From Pseudevernia furfuracea (lineage: Eukaryota; Ascomycota; Lecanoromycetes; Lecanorales; Parmeliaceae): a stretch of 64,000 bases of DNA. This document shows, in pieces, positions 1-11,339 of the stretch (the stretch's first letter is position 1; every line of letters begins with the position of its first letter). The notes under the pieces were generated by a model. It saw nothing but the letters and a program-made list of their open reading frames with translations, searched no databases and was not told the DNA's origin. The stretch lies in contig JAIUPT010000031.1 in NCBI GenBank assembly GCA_022315425.1, forward strand, positions 930,001 through 994,000, given 5' to 3'. Both the position numbers and the translations under genes were made by a program.

Positions 1-327
1 GAAGACGTCGTGTTTGATCCGAGTGCTTGCTATGGACATAGCGAATATGAGTTGGGGATAATGAGGATGTTCGGGGGGTTTGGAGGAAGCTTTTTGAAGG
101 AGTATCATCAGATTTGTCCCAAGACTGAGCCGGTGGACGAGTATGAGGATCGAGTCAACTTATATGAGCTGCAAGTCTGATCAGAAGGCCTGCGGGGACA
201 ATGCTAATTTCAGAGTAGCTATCATCACCTGAATCACCATGCGATCTTTGGCGGGGGCTACAAATCCGGGGCTGTTTCGATTATGAGGGCTTTGCATCGG
301 AAGTACGGCGCGAAGAGCGAGATCTGA
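1..327 (+). CDS. Ketosamine/fructosamine-3-kinase family protein, C-terminal part
   Basis: Partial gene whose 5' part lies outside the window. The family phosphorylates ketosamines on glycated proteins, which leads to deglycation, in the cytosol. The translation has the DPSACYGHSEYELGIMRMFG block, matching the family's acidic loop after the kinase-like catalytic core, and ends with the conserved YHHLNHHAIFGGGYKSGA segment. Joining these needs an intron at 171-218 with a GC donor (GCAAGT) and a TAG acceptor, giving exons 1-170 and 219-327 and stop TGA at 325-327. An alternative GT donor at 175 with an acceptor at 213 also keeps frame but inserts Gln-Ser-Ser where the family reads straight from Leu to Tyr-His-His, so the GC-AG form fits better. 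Family call is firm; physiological substrate is inferred. Confidence 0.88.
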
Positions 328-522
328 CGAAGAGGTCATTCTCCAACGGATCCGAGCGACGTATCCAAGCGAAGTATGAACCGCAGTCGGATCCAAGCTG
401 ACTGCATCCCGAGGTGGAGCTGGCTAAAAAAGGAAGGAAGGGGCTTCTCGTTCAGATTCATTGAAGATCTTCGTTACCACCAGCTACCTTTCTGCAATCG
501 ATCACACCAGGCTTTACCCAGC

Positions 523-1157
523 ATGGCCGTCACCGAGCTCGCTTTACGTAGGCTACTCCCTATTATCAGCCTTGCAGACCAGACGCTTTTACGAAACCTC
601 GCCAGCCCAACAAAGGCTCTTGAATCATACGCACACCAACCGTTTTTTCCCTCTCACAGATCGAAGACCCAACCTTCATCTACATTATCGGCGCCTGGGA
701 CTCTTTCGAACGACACTGGAACGACTTCATCCCATTACAACGAAACAAAATCTTCTCAATCTCCTCAAAGACCAAGCAACCGTCGAATACCTCTTCCACA
801 TCGACATATCTCAGCCACATTTACCACTCCATGCGTCAGTTGTATTAATAGTCCACCAGTTTGTTAAACCTGGACAAAGAGAAGTCTGCAACGAAATGTG
901 CAATTCCGCTAAGCGCTCTTTAGAGGTAGCTGGCCAGGAAACGGCGACATCGCACGGTATTACTTATGGCTGGGGCGCTGAGAAAGAGGGTGATGGTAAC
1001 GGGCAGGAAGTTGTGCTGTTTGCGGGATGGGATAGTGTGGCGCTATTATGAGCTCTCGGGGACGCCAAGGTTTGAGGGGTTTGGTAAGGTCCAGGGGTTG
1101 ATAGATGGAGCGGAAGTTGGGCATGCGAGGAAGATTGAGCTGGAGATGATTCGATAG
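523..1157 (+). pseudogene. Frameshifted antibiotic-biosynthesis-monooxygenase-like relic
   Basis: The reading starts MAVTELALRRLLPIISLA at ATG 523 and moves through three frames: from about 657 it reads IEDPTFIYIIGAWDSFERHW, from about 750 LLNLLKDQATVEYLFHIDI and later FVKPGQREV and VVLFAGWDSV, and from about 1040 YYELSGTPRFEGF to a stop at 1155-1157. The pieces are collinear and resemble fungal small ABM-type (dimeric alpha-beta barrel) proteins with two repeats, a family linked to oxidation of aromatic or polyketide compounds. At least three frame changes in 635 bp, with no plausible splice sites at the joins, indicate a pseudogene. Assignment to the ABM superfamily is by overall pattern only. 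Sequencing error is unlikely because neighbouring genes are clean. Confidence 0.55.
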
Positions 1158-1653
1158 GGCACACACAAAATGGCGTACCTAGCTGCTGCTTCTACCACTA
1201 CTGTACCACCAAATTCAAGCTTGCTCGCTTGTCTCAAAACACTGCCATGACTAACGAATGGGTTGTTGACCGGACTTTCACTTCGGCGCAGTGCTCGCTG
1301 AACCAAGGAGTCCATTGGGTTATGGGGGAGAAATATCATGTAGGTGATCAACGTGTTCCATCCAACATCTTCCTCAGAGTTGCCACACACGAAAGTGGCG
1401 GTTTGCCTAAAGTGTCTGCGCATGACAATTTGGCCGCCAATTGCTCCTCATGCAGGACAGACGCAAAGGGCGAAAAGGTATTGAAACACCAAGCCCTTGC
1501 ACGGGACTAGATCCAGGGATTGTCTAATATCCAAGAAAGGAGAAAGAAAGCCCTTTCCATTGAACATGATGTATTCCGGCATGGGTTCGGATTTACAGTA
1601 TCAACAAAGCGAACAAGGGGGGAGGGGTAAATATCAACCCACAACCCAACCAA
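1158..1653. other. Intergenic, no gene seen
   Basis: Between the frameshifted relic and the convergent hydrolase gene. Only short chance frames are present on both strands, with no splice-compatible coding pattern or repeat. Confidence 0.6.
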
Positions 1654-2013
1654 CTAACAAACGTCCTCGATCCTCTCCTCCCCGCCATCCCTCGGCCCCA
1701 GATCCCCCTTCAACGCCCTCCCAAACACCTCCGACAACATCTCGAAGCACACCTTCGACACGAACGGGTCGTAACGCCCTTTGCTCAACTCGTCCCGGAT
1801 GAAGGCGTGCTGCGCGTGCGCGACCTCGTAGAAGGAAAAACACACCCGCGCCTCGTGGAGCGTGTGCCGGATCAGATCCCGGCCGGCGGGCGGGACGTGG
1901 TTGTCTTTCTTGCCGAAGATCTGAGCAGCGAGGCGGCCCCCCCCATCAGCATCGTCAGCGGAAACGGCATCAACGGCGGCATGTTCTAATAGATCATCGC
2001 CACCGGGAGGAAT

Positions 2014-2054
<41 letters not shown>

Positions 2055-2843
2055 CGGCGACTCGCCTTTCCAGCCCCGGACAAAACTCACCATCACGAGC
2101 TCCCCCTTGATATCCCCCACGCGCTTCAGGCTGTCGTCTCCACCGGCCCCTAGGGTCTTCGAATGTATGTCCGTGGCGAAATAGCACACCGCGGCCGCGA
2201 CGCGCTTATCGAAGGCGCAGCGGAACGCCAGATGTCCGCCTAGGCACATGCCCGTTGTGCCGATGCGGCCGTTGCAGGTGGGGAGGGAGAGGAGGGTCGT
2301 GACGGAGAGGGTGGCGTCTTCGTCGTAGGCGTGGACTTTCTGGGGACGAGTTGGGATGTCAGTTCGGAGCGCTGCTGCTGCTGCTGCTGCTGCTGTTGTT
2401 GTTGCAGAGACTGGGTGGGGCAAGGGGGTACTTTTTCGATTTTGTACTTGTTCCCTTCATCGGTACCCGGGCCGTCGTAGGCGAGGGGTTCCGGGCCTGT
2501 GAATTCGTGGTAGGAGGAGGGGGCGGCGACTATGTAGCCGTGGCCGGCTATTTGGCGGGCGAAGCGGGCGACGGGGCCGGTGACTGGGGGGATGGGTCAA
2601 TTGAAGGGTTGGTGGCGGATATGAGGGGAAGCGAGCGGACCTTGGTAGATCTCGCTGAAGATGACGACGCCGGGGAATTTGGCTTGCGAATAGCCCGGGA
2701 TGACGGGGTGGTAGAGGTATATACCTGGATTTGTTTAATGGATGTGTGATGCTGGAGAAAGAAAGGTGAGGGGGGTTGGTACGCATGCTTCCTTTGCCAT
2801 CTGCGGAAGTGTCCACATCTTGGTGGGTTTCGTTAATCAACAT
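1654..2843 (-). CDS. Dienelactone hydrolase family protein
   Basis: Alpha/beta hydrolase of the dienelactone hydrolase family, about 270 residues, which matches the usual length. Exons on the minus strand are 2783-2843, 2641-2724, 2432-2583, 2091-2339 and 1654-1920; all phases agree. The nucleophile motif GTTGMCLGGHLAF puts the catalytic Cys near residue 131. The acid lies in GKKDNHVPP near residue 188 and the His in AHAQHAF near residue 220, completing the Cys-Asp-His triad. The family hydrolyses cyclic enol-lactones in aromatic degradation, but many fungal paralogues have unknown substrates. There is no signal peptide, so it is probably cytosolic. Two introns carry trinucleotide microsatellites: CTG/TTG in the intron at 2340-2431 and AAC in the intron at 1921-2090. 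Exons are GC-rich relative to neighbours. Confidence 0.9.
2011..2055. repeat. (AAC)n microsatellite in hydrolase intron
   Basis: About 14 near-perfect AAC units within the last intron of the dienelactone hydrolase gene. Read on the gene strand it is a GTT repeat. Confidence 0.95.
2371..2406. repeat. (GCT)n-(GTT)n microsatellite in hydrolase intron
   Basis: Eight GCT units run into GTT units inside the intron at 2340-2431 of the hydrolase gene. It creates an apparent poly-Ala frame on the minus strand that is intronic. Confidence 0.95.
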
Positions 2844-3306
2844 GGTGAAATTTAATCAGAGAAAGCTGTTGGGTGGTTGTGTCGACTGAAATATCAACGT
2901 GAAATAGAAGAGCGGTTTCCTTCCGCAGAGCCCCACCATAGAGCTCTCCTCTCTAATGGCGCATATCCTACTCACGGTAACATCTTAACTATACAATCGA
3001 AATGCGCTTGTGCCGCTGATCAATTTTCGTATGAGTTACTTTTCCCAAAAGAACTTGTACCTTCGCCCCCAGTCCCTTCCAAAAGCGCGGAATGGGCAAC
3101 CGCCAATGAGCATTGACACACCAAACGAAGTATAGACCATGCAGACGCCTTCTGAAAGGTGTCCTTGTTTACTCTTAGGGGGCGAATGAGGAGTTCACAG
3201 AGTTTCTTGTCAAGGCTGGTCCGTCAACGTCTTCTCGGGTTGTAAATCAGAGTCACGCTTTATCAGTTAAACAATATTCCAAGCTGTATATTTTATAGAA
3301 GGGTAT
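2844..3306. other. Intergenic, hydrolase 5' flank and erg4 3' flank
   Basis: No coding pattern. It should contain the hydrolase promoter (minus strand) and the erg4 3' UTR. Confidence 0.6.
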
Positions 3307-5201
3307 CTAGAAGATATACTGGAAGCGGTTAGCTAGAGACGGCATCTCTGAGGTGGAGGGCAGCTTACTGGAATGAACAGATAAGGAACTTGTCGTTCAT
3401 ACTCTTTCCAAGCATCGCCATACTTGGCAGAACATTTCTGAATATCTCTGTAGGCTCGATGCAGAATCATCGGCGTGAAGAACGCAGCGTAGAACCAAGG
3501 AAATGGGCTGCTAAAGCCAGTGACGAGACCCCACGTCAATGCCTAGCATTTCCTGTCAGCCAAGACAGGCGCTAAGCATGTGAAGCCACTCACAAAGTAA
3601 AGATCACAAGTGTAGTGGATTTTGCGAGCCTTTCCATCTGTCAAAACGATTAGTATACTTTCTAGACCTCATATAGGATCAACATACACCAGCCGTCCGC
3701 CAGAAGAGCGACACCCTGGTCGGTCGGGATAGTCTTTGGATTGTCGAGGTCTTGCCATGGCATTTGGGGGAATGTTTTCCTGTTAGAAACAGTACCGCGT
3801 TCCCACTGTCTGAATCGATTCTTTTGCGCGTTGGCGGTATCCCAAACACAGTAGACAAACAAGTAAGAGATGTAAAGGAGACTCAGAGCAATAGGATTCC
3901 AGTGGTAATCCGAAGGTGGGTGATTGGCTAGGTAGATTGAGCAGTGGCAATAGCTGAGCGGTACACCAGCAAGATTCCAGAAGATTAGCATGAAACCCCA
4001 TTTCTCGTAATACATGTCCCTATCATCCGAATCAGCAAGTTTCTAAAGTCGATATCAGGGCCATGCCTACCACGTGGTGACGATCGATTCCTCTGCCTTT
4101 GAGCAAGCGTTCGCATATAAGAAGTGGGCCATGACGAGAAAAGCTACTTCGCCGGATACGTAACTGTATCGCTCATATTGACGCGCTGCAGCGCCGCATG
4201 ATATCAAGAAGAGGATATACCATGGTAGTCGGACTTCAAAGAACATTTTAAAGTCCAACCATCCGAACATCCTTGGATTCAACTCTGCGCCCATGAAGAA
4301 GTCATAGACATGATAGCCGGTCATCCTATGCTCAGCCCCTCGGTATAAGGCGGAAACGTAGGCGACAATGGAGACGATGAATCCCGAGATAATGGCAACG
4401 GACATGAGTGGTCCAAATTCGTCAATGATGGTATGAAGCTTGAAAAGCCCGGAGACATGTAGTACTGCCGCAGTGACAATAGTCGTATACCAAGACCATT
4501 GCCCTGAGCAATAATATTCCAACCTTTTGCCCCCTTCATGTTCCAATGGTTTACCAGTTACGTAGATACCCGGTAGATAGAGATAACATGAGGCTTGAAA
4601 GAGCAAGAAGCCCCAATATATGATCCATGCCTTCATTGTTGGGAAAGCACCGCCGTAGACCAAGTCGGCCAGAGATATGATGAATTGTTGTTTGCTCTCT
4701 CCTTGCTTCGGCAGCGGAAGGTGGCCATCGTAATATGTCGCTCCAACCCACATATACCACATCAAGAGAGGGAAGATGATTATCATGGCAGTGACGCCCC
4801 ACGATCCGCCGAACTCAAAGTGTCCGGTGTAGTCGATTCGATGGTCTTTGCCTTTCTTTGGAACTCTTGTGTGTCCATTGGCACTCCCGTCAAGGTTTGC
4901 GCTTCCGTTTGCGTTTTTTACTTTGCCAGCAGCCTTGGTATCATACTTTTTACGAATAGTATCTGAAGAGACGTCTGAGCTTTCATCCCTTGCTGTGGAC
5001 TTCCGAGCTTTGGATCGTCGCGTCGGCGTTTCAACGTAGCCAGGATGCTCAGTTTTCCTTGAAGACAATCAATCAGTCATCGAGCCAAGAAAAAGGTTAG
5101 GATGGAAGGCCGACATGCGACCAGCCTGTAGAGATGCAGGGGTACAAATGAGATCGATCGTACTTAGGTGTTTCTCCCAATTGGGAATGCGTCAATGTCA
5201 T
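3307..5201 (-). CDS. erg4: Delta(24(24(1)))-sterol reductase (C-24(28) reductase)
   Basis: Last enzyme of ergosterol synthesis, reducing the C24(28) double bond of ergosta-5,7,22,24(28)-tetraenol in the ER membrane. Exons on the minus strand are 5164-5201, 4071-5057, 3688-4019, 3594-3637, 3369-3542 and 3307-3318, giving 528 residues. The start is ATG 5201 in a 38-nt first exon; the long internal frame has no suitable ATG of its own. The N-terminus is a basic, Ser-rich cytosolic tail. The membrane part begins at FGGSWGVTAM (about residue 95) with multiple hydrophobic segments. The sterol reductase signature ILHRAYRDIQKCSAKYG is at residues 493-509, preceded by GWYGKARKIHYTCD. The last exon encodes only Tyr-Ile-Phe-stop, which restores the family's usual C-terminus. 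Confidence 0.95.
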
Positions 5202-5658
5202 AGTGATGTTGTTGTCTAAGTATTAATCAATACGAGGACTGCCTGTAGCCTTTGTTATATAACCAATACTTTGACTCGTGGCAGAGGAATGGATACATGG
5301 GAAGACTTATGTAATATGAGTAAGGTATGTACCTTACTTTCGTAAACATTAATATTGTGCAACGCGCTTTTATTTAACTCCACCGCTACTGTAACATATC
5401 GTCATCGATAAAATACAGAATACCATCAGTGCCGTCATCGCTGCTCTACTTCCGACTCCCTTACCGTACGAACTTGGTAGCAATACAAAGTTTTTCGGAT
5501 GATGTAATGTAACTGTGTCAAAGCGCTTATGTTTTGTATCTAGCATGGCTTATATACTCTAAGGTACTTCTGAATTGAAACACGAATTCACGGTGAATTG
5601 CTTCAAGTGCAAAGCTTATGTACAACATAGCATCCTCCAAAAAGGGCATCAATCGACA
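5202..5658. other. Intergenic between erg4 promoter and RING gene 3' end
   Basis: No gene seen. It holds the presumed erg4 promoter and a 20-bp palindrome at 5319-5338 (arms AGTAAGGTA/TACCTTACT, 2-nt centre). Confidence 0.6.
5319..5338. repeat. Palindrome with AAGGTA/TACCTT arms
   Basis: Perfect 9-bp inverted arms around TG. Similar AAGGTA..TACCTT inverted repeats recur at 37660-37694 and 58634-58661, all intergenic. Confidence 0.8.
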
Positions 5659-8085
5659 CTATGCGCCTCTGCGCACATTCGTAGACATCAATGTGATCTT
5701 TTTGCTCTTTTTCTTCTTGTTACTCGTAGTTGGAGTTGCTTGGTTGGAGCTGATGGGTTCAAGACTGCTTGCTTCAACCTGAGCGACCAAATCCTCTTCT
5801 TGTAAAAGATTTCGCTCCCAGTCCTGAAGCCAGCCATCATTCTCTGCCGGCTCATACTCGTCCGGCACTGCAGGCATGTCTGGTGACGTCGGCACAACCA
5901 TTCTTGTGCCCCAGACAGTCTTGGAAGCAGCAGGACTGGTAGAGGGGGACGCTAAAGAGGCAAACCCAGAGCCGCCTTGAGTCCTTGATGAGGACCAAGG
6001 TGGTGACGAAGAGGCAGCTGCGAAGTCCATAGCTGAGGCATCAGGTAGTGGCTGGAAATCGGTTTCGGAAATAACATCATGGGATGGGGTTGGGCGTCTC
6101 CTTCTTGCAGCGGCCCACCTTTTGTCGTCCTCTTCTCTCTCTGCTCTTATACGTTCCTTCTCTTCACGAAACTCCTTTTCCCGGTTCTTTTTCCGTCGTC
6201 GCTCGATCTCGACCGCAAATCCCTCGAGGACTTCCGGACTAACAACATCAGTCCAATTGCATTCGAGAAATCCGACCTCGCATCCATGAGGGAGATGTGC
6301 AAGGTATTTTGCACGCCGTCGAAGTTCATCGTCGATAATATGTCCTGTGGAGACCCTTTCTACTCGTGGGAGTATCGTTGCAGGAAAAGAAGAATAATCT
6401 CCGAACGCAGCTTTCAAAATGCGAATATCAAGGGGGGATAAATAGTAGTGTATGAGAGCCTCATAAAAGAAGAAAGGTGAGTCATTGTGGGGTTGATGAG
6501 AGGCAGCGCCAGACCTGTCTCGGAAGCGCAACGGTGATACTTGGTCAGTGCTCGATGCAGGGGGTTGTGAGCGAGAAGTAGCTGAACTCTGGGGCTCAGT
6601 AGACATTGTTGCCGGGGATGCACGTTCATTACTCTGGCTGGTCGATGTGGCTGTCGGCGACGGATCCAACGAAGAACCAGACCGACTTTGTCGACCGACG
6701 GAGCTTCCAGACAAAGATTGACCAGACTTTGTAGCATGTTGTATGGCATAAAAATCCGGGACATCCCTGCCATCACTGCTTCCAACGAAGTCGAGTAGTG
6801 GGCGCCGTGGTTTCCTTTCGCTAGGCTGCTTGGGTGCGCTCGGAGGGTTTCCAATGCCCTTAATTTTCTCTTTAGCTTCCAAGATTGATGACACTGCTTT
6901 CTTTGTCCATTGAGTTTCCTCCCCAAACATGAGCTCATCTTCTTTCTCTTGCTGCTGCAGGGCTTCAATTTCCTCGTCATACTGGTCAGTCATATATTCC
7001 TCGCTCCCTTTCATCACACGTGCATAGTCCATGACCTCTGCAGCAAAATACCAAGGGATATCTTCAGCTTTATCCAAAGATTCAGCCCCATCCCGAGGCA
7101 AAGCAAGCGTATTCCCAGGCTGCCGCATGACCAGTCTAAGCACAACATCGGCCCCTTCCTGGGGTCGCTCTCCCTCTTGTCCAGTGAACCATCGGACGGG
7201 CCGAGTCTCTGAAATGTATATACTGTCCCAACAAATCGGACACTTTTTCCATCTTGCTTTCTTCTCAGATGTCGGGCTGGTATCATCAGACGAGTGCATG
7301 AATCGGATTAGGCATGGTAGACAAAAAATATGCCCACATTTGGCCATTCGGGGAGCCACCGGGGTCGACAAGCATATAGGACAATTGGTTGATTGTGATT
7401 GAGCGGAAACGAGGATTTGCAAAACGTTACTCCAGTCTAAATGCACATCTGCGTCGACGGCTTGCGCTTGGTAGGACCCGTTCGGATTGACAATGAAGCG
7501 GTAGTTGGCATGTATATATCTTGCTGTTTATGAGCTTCGAATTACAAACACATATGCACGGAAGATCTGCCTACTTGGCCTTGTCCTCGGCATGATAGCC
7601 AGATCCAAGCCCCCAAGTGGGGTTTCTTCTCGTGTTGCGACCGAAGTGATGAGGTTGGTAAGACTGAGGGCGAGGGGGTAAAGTGAAGTTCATCAGATGC
7701 GTTATCGAAGTCCGCCCTTTCCGACTATTGGTAGACTGCATGGCCGCCTATTCATCAGAAGGTGTCAGTCCTGGTGGTGTGTAACATTTCTGGGTTGGGA
7801 ATGTGGGGTCTGGCTCACAGATTCAGCAGCAGCATCCTCATCCGCAAGCCTGGGCCGCCTTTGACCTTTGTGTTGTTTCCTCAGAGACTGGTTGTTCCTC
7901 GCAGTGGACGAGGATATGGACCGAGACGTTGATCCTGTGCCGAAGCTTCCAGAACCACCAACACGGCGCTGTGTATGACCCTCAATCCCAATGGAAGATC
8001 CGGTTTGGTTCTGTGAAGGCGAAGGCGTCTGGGATGGATTGTACGCGTTCTTTGAGGCCAGAGAGACCGACGAGTTTGCTGACAT
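5659..8085 (-). CDS. RING-finger E3 ubiquitin ligase, RNF10/Mag2 homologue
   Basis: Exons on the minus strand are 7819-8085, 7575-7747 and 5659-7519, giving 766 residues. The N-terminal third is Ser/Gly/Gln-rich, followed by a conserved region ending KYIHANYRFIV. A C3HC4-type RING spans about residues 193-243 (CPIC, CGHIFCLPC, CPIC). Then come long low-complexity linkers, the conserved FFFYEALIHYYLSPLDIRIL segment found in RNF10 proteins, a charged coiled coil and a Lys-rich C-terminus. RNF10 in animals and Mag2 in yeast ubiquitinate 40S ribosomal proteins such as uS3 and uS5 on stalled or non-functional ribosomes; that role is inferred here from family. ATG 8085 is the first in frame; an upstream TTG is not used. 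It is head-to-head with a Ubp3/USP10 homologue. Confidence 0.9.
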
Positions 8086-8564
8086 GGCGTTCAATTGAGG
8101 TCCTAGTCAGGTCCGAACATGATCTATGTACAACGTATGAGTTATGTAGGAGTATCTGTCAAGTGCACTCTCATATTCGTGTATGCTAGGGTATACAAGT
8201 CCCCAAAAGGACGTTGTTGTTGGTAGGATGGAGGGGCAAGGTGAGAGGATGAACTTGCAGTGGAGGGCTGGCCTAGCGCCATTCGGTGCTTGGCGTTTGG
8301 AGGAATCTGAGGTGGTGAACGGAAAATAACCTACTTACATTAGATAGTGCGGTACAGCAACCACAGCCTCGACCATCATTGTTCAACGCTCGCAAAACTA
8401 TCCAAGCTACTTTAACTTCTACGAGTCGTACCCATAGGGTCTTTCCTGCTTTACCGCTTCCACCATGACGTTCCAATGCCGGACACCGTCTGCCTTGTTG
8501 ACTTAAAACAAGAGATTGCTGCGCTGAGAGTCAATCTACGTCCCCCCTTCTGGAGCACACGGCC
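8086..8564. promoter_or_regulatory. Shared divergent promoter of RING E3 and Ubp3-like genes
   Basis: This 479-bp interval separates the two divergent start codons and must hold both promoters and 5' UTRs. I see no clear TATA box and no ORF with coding character. Confidence 0.6.
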
Positions 8565-11339
8565 ATGAACTCTCACCAACCCATCTTACCACAGGTGCAG
8601 CCAGCTATACCTCTTCCCAATGGCCGACCTGGGCATAATGCTCCCTACGCGTCTTCGCCTCATCCTCCGCAGCAGCCGCCATACTACCAAGGTTATCAAT
8701 ATCCATACCCTGTCCACTACCAGCGGCCTCCGCAACAATGGACTCCCTATCCCGTACCCATGTCCATGGGAAGGGGTTACCAGCAATACCCATCGATGAC
8801 ACCCTATCCAATACCTCCACACCTGCCACCTATGCGCCCGTCACCACAACAAGCCCCTTCATCATCTTCGATACGCTCGGTCCAAGGCATGCTCTCACCA
8901 TCTTCCTCCAACACATCCCTCCACATTTCGTCGTCCACACCCATGACTGTGTCGAACCCGTACCGCGCTCCTCCGACACCTCCACCACCTCCATCCGTGC
9001 CACCGCCGTCTCTACGGACTCCTTTCTACCCACCTCTTCCTTGGCAATCATTCGAAGGCGCCTTCCCTTATAGAGCATCTCGAAGAAGACGAAGAACGCC
9101 CCCCCCGCAGTCGCCAAGCGTCCCTGTTGAGCTTCCTTCTCGTCGAGCATCCATCGGTGATGCTCAGACTCTAACTGACGAAGCTGTGTTAACACCTCCC
9201 GTGGAAGAACTCTCACGCGACGCTCCTTCTTTTGAGACCCCTTTGACCTCACAACCTCCTTCAGAAGCTCTGTCTACCCAGCCCACCACTCCTTCCTCCG
9301 AAATCACTCCCAAGATGAATGCCTCTACTCGACCGAGCATCCCTCTACTTCCTATAGTGCCTGCTATTCCAAACCTCCCATTAGCCTCGCGACCATCCAA
9401 ACGAGCCTCAATTAGTGCCGTTTCCGATGTATTCAATAGCACACCATCGAATGCTGATCACCTCGCCAATGCTGTTGAGTCTGCTGCTAAAATCAACGCG
9501 GAGGAGAGCGAAGACTCCGCCAAGCCTGTAGAGACTGTAAATTCGCCTCCTATCAAAGCCGCACCAAAGTCTTGGGCAGACCTCGTTCGAGCTACGGGCC
9601 AGAACACAACAGCTAGAACAGCCCAAGTTCCCAGTGACTCAGCAGCTCAGACCAATGGCTTTGCCCCAGTTAAAGCAGGATCTTTGGCCGACGCTCTTAG
9701 CTCATACAGCGTGAGGGAGAATAACGAGAACGCGAAGATAGGATTTCTGGAGCCGAGAGGCCTTGTAAATACTGGCAACATGTGCTATATGAATTCTGTA
9801 AGTCCCTCTCGCTCATCTGTATTTCAATCATTTCTAATTGTTTCAATAGATTCTGCAAGTCCTTGTTTTTTGTGTACCATTCTACAATTTCCTCGAGAAA
9901 ATCGGAAGACAAGCCGCCCATAGCTTCAAAAGCGATACTCCACTCATGGACGCCATGTAAGCCAGTCGTAAAACCGTCTTTTTGAGTCGAGTAGTATTGA
10001 TCTTTCTGCAGGATCATTTTCATGCGTGAATTCCCCATCATCGATGCAGCAGCTTCTGTTGATCAGCTTCGGATGCGTCTGAAAGACAACGAGCTTGAGC
10101 AATATGGCGAAGCTTTCATTCCAGAGTTCGTATACGAGGTCATTCGCCGACTACCTCGATTCTCGTCTATGCGAGTAAGTCTTGAGCTTATTCTGGATCG
10201 CCACATTATTTACTGACCTCCAACAGCGTGGACACCAGCAAGACGCAGAAGAATTTCTCGGTTTCCTTTTGGAAGAGATGCAGGATGAGTGCAGTCGGGC
10301 GATGAGATCATCCAACGCGAAATTTTCCTCTGGAGCATCAACTCCTACCAATGGAGTGACATCACCAACCAGCGAGTTTACTGATCCTCATGCAGTAGAT
10401 GATGGGGGTTGGCTCGAAGTTGGACCGAAGCAGAGGGCTGCCATCACTAGATCTTCCGGAGCGATTGCAACTGAATCGCCAGTTACTAAGATCTTCGGTG
10501 GAAAACTTCGCTCAGAATTGCGCGTACCGGGCATGAAGAATTCGGTGACATTGGAGCCGTACCAGCCCTTACAGCTTGACATTGGAGCACCGCATGTCAG
10601 CAATATCATAGACGCGTTGAGAGGGTTGACTAAGCCAGAAACGCTCCACGGTGCCTTCAACTCACCAAGGGGCCCAGGTTCAACGGCCACCAAACAAGTG
10701 ACCATTGAAACTCTGCCACAAGTGCTCATCCTTCATCTGAAGCGCTTTCAGTACGACAGTAGCGGCGGAACGCAAAAGATTTGGAAGAAAGTGGGTTACC
10801 CCTTGGACCTTGAGATTCCTAAGGAGGTCTTCCCGCAGCACAAGAGAGGAGCTTTGCTCGCTCATGGAGGCTTGCCAAAATATCGTCTCATTGGTGTTGT
10901 ATATCATCACGGGAAGAATGCTAGCGGTGGCCATTACACTGTCGACGTGCGGCGGCAAGAGGGACGAGAGTGGATTCGAATTGATGACACGGTCATAAGG
11001 CGAATTCGAAGCGAAGACGTGGCGGAAGGTGGTAGCGAGGAGGATCCCAAAGTCCTCGCTGCTGCGTTGGAGCAACACAAAAACGATCAGAACCAAAGCA
11101 GCAACGTATATGAGCAGTTCGCGGCGGAAGAAGAAGAGCAAAGGCAGGCGGAGAAGGGCTGGAGTCAGGTCAATGGCGTGGCCTCGATCCCGTCTTCAGT
11201 TGGCAAAAAGTGGTCGGGGGTTGCTAATGGGAACGTGACACCCAACAATTCGTCTGGAAAGATGACTCCTGTTAATCGAGCATCCGTCAAGGACAACAAA
11301 GTCGCCTACATTCTTTTCTACCAGAGGGTGAATGCGTAG
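8565..11339 (+). CDS. Ubiquitin carboxyl-terminal hydrolase, Ubp3/USP10 type
   Basis: Exons are 8565-9797, 9850-9956, 10012-10174 and 10227-11339, encoding 871 residues. The N-terminal 390 residues are Pro/Gln/Ser-rich and disordered. The USP catalytic domain begins near residue 395. The Cys box GLVNTGNMCYMNS puts the nucleophile at Cys407. RRGHQQDAEEFLGFLLEEMQ follows at about residue 500. The His box has the catalytic His near residue 737 in NASGGHYTVDV, followed by WIRIDDT. The segment before the Cys box (KIGFLEPRGLVNTG) fits the Ubp3/USP10 subgroup. Yeast Ubp3 works with Bre5, and animal USP10 with G3BP; known substrates include 40S ribosomal proteins and coat proteins. No Bre5-like partner gene is in the window. 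Confidence 0.93.

Noticed and set aside
1986..2423. Minus-strand frame with poly-Ala and poly-Leu ends
   Set aside because: The poly-amino-acid parts are microsatellites in introns of the dienelactone hydrolase gene.
5066..5068. Non-ATG start of the long erg4 frame
   Set aside because: The codon is TTG. A 38-nt upstream exon with ATG 5201 and a clean splice fits better.
8092..8094. TTG start for the RING-finger gene
   Set aside because: An in-frame ATG lies three codons downstream at 8085 in good context.
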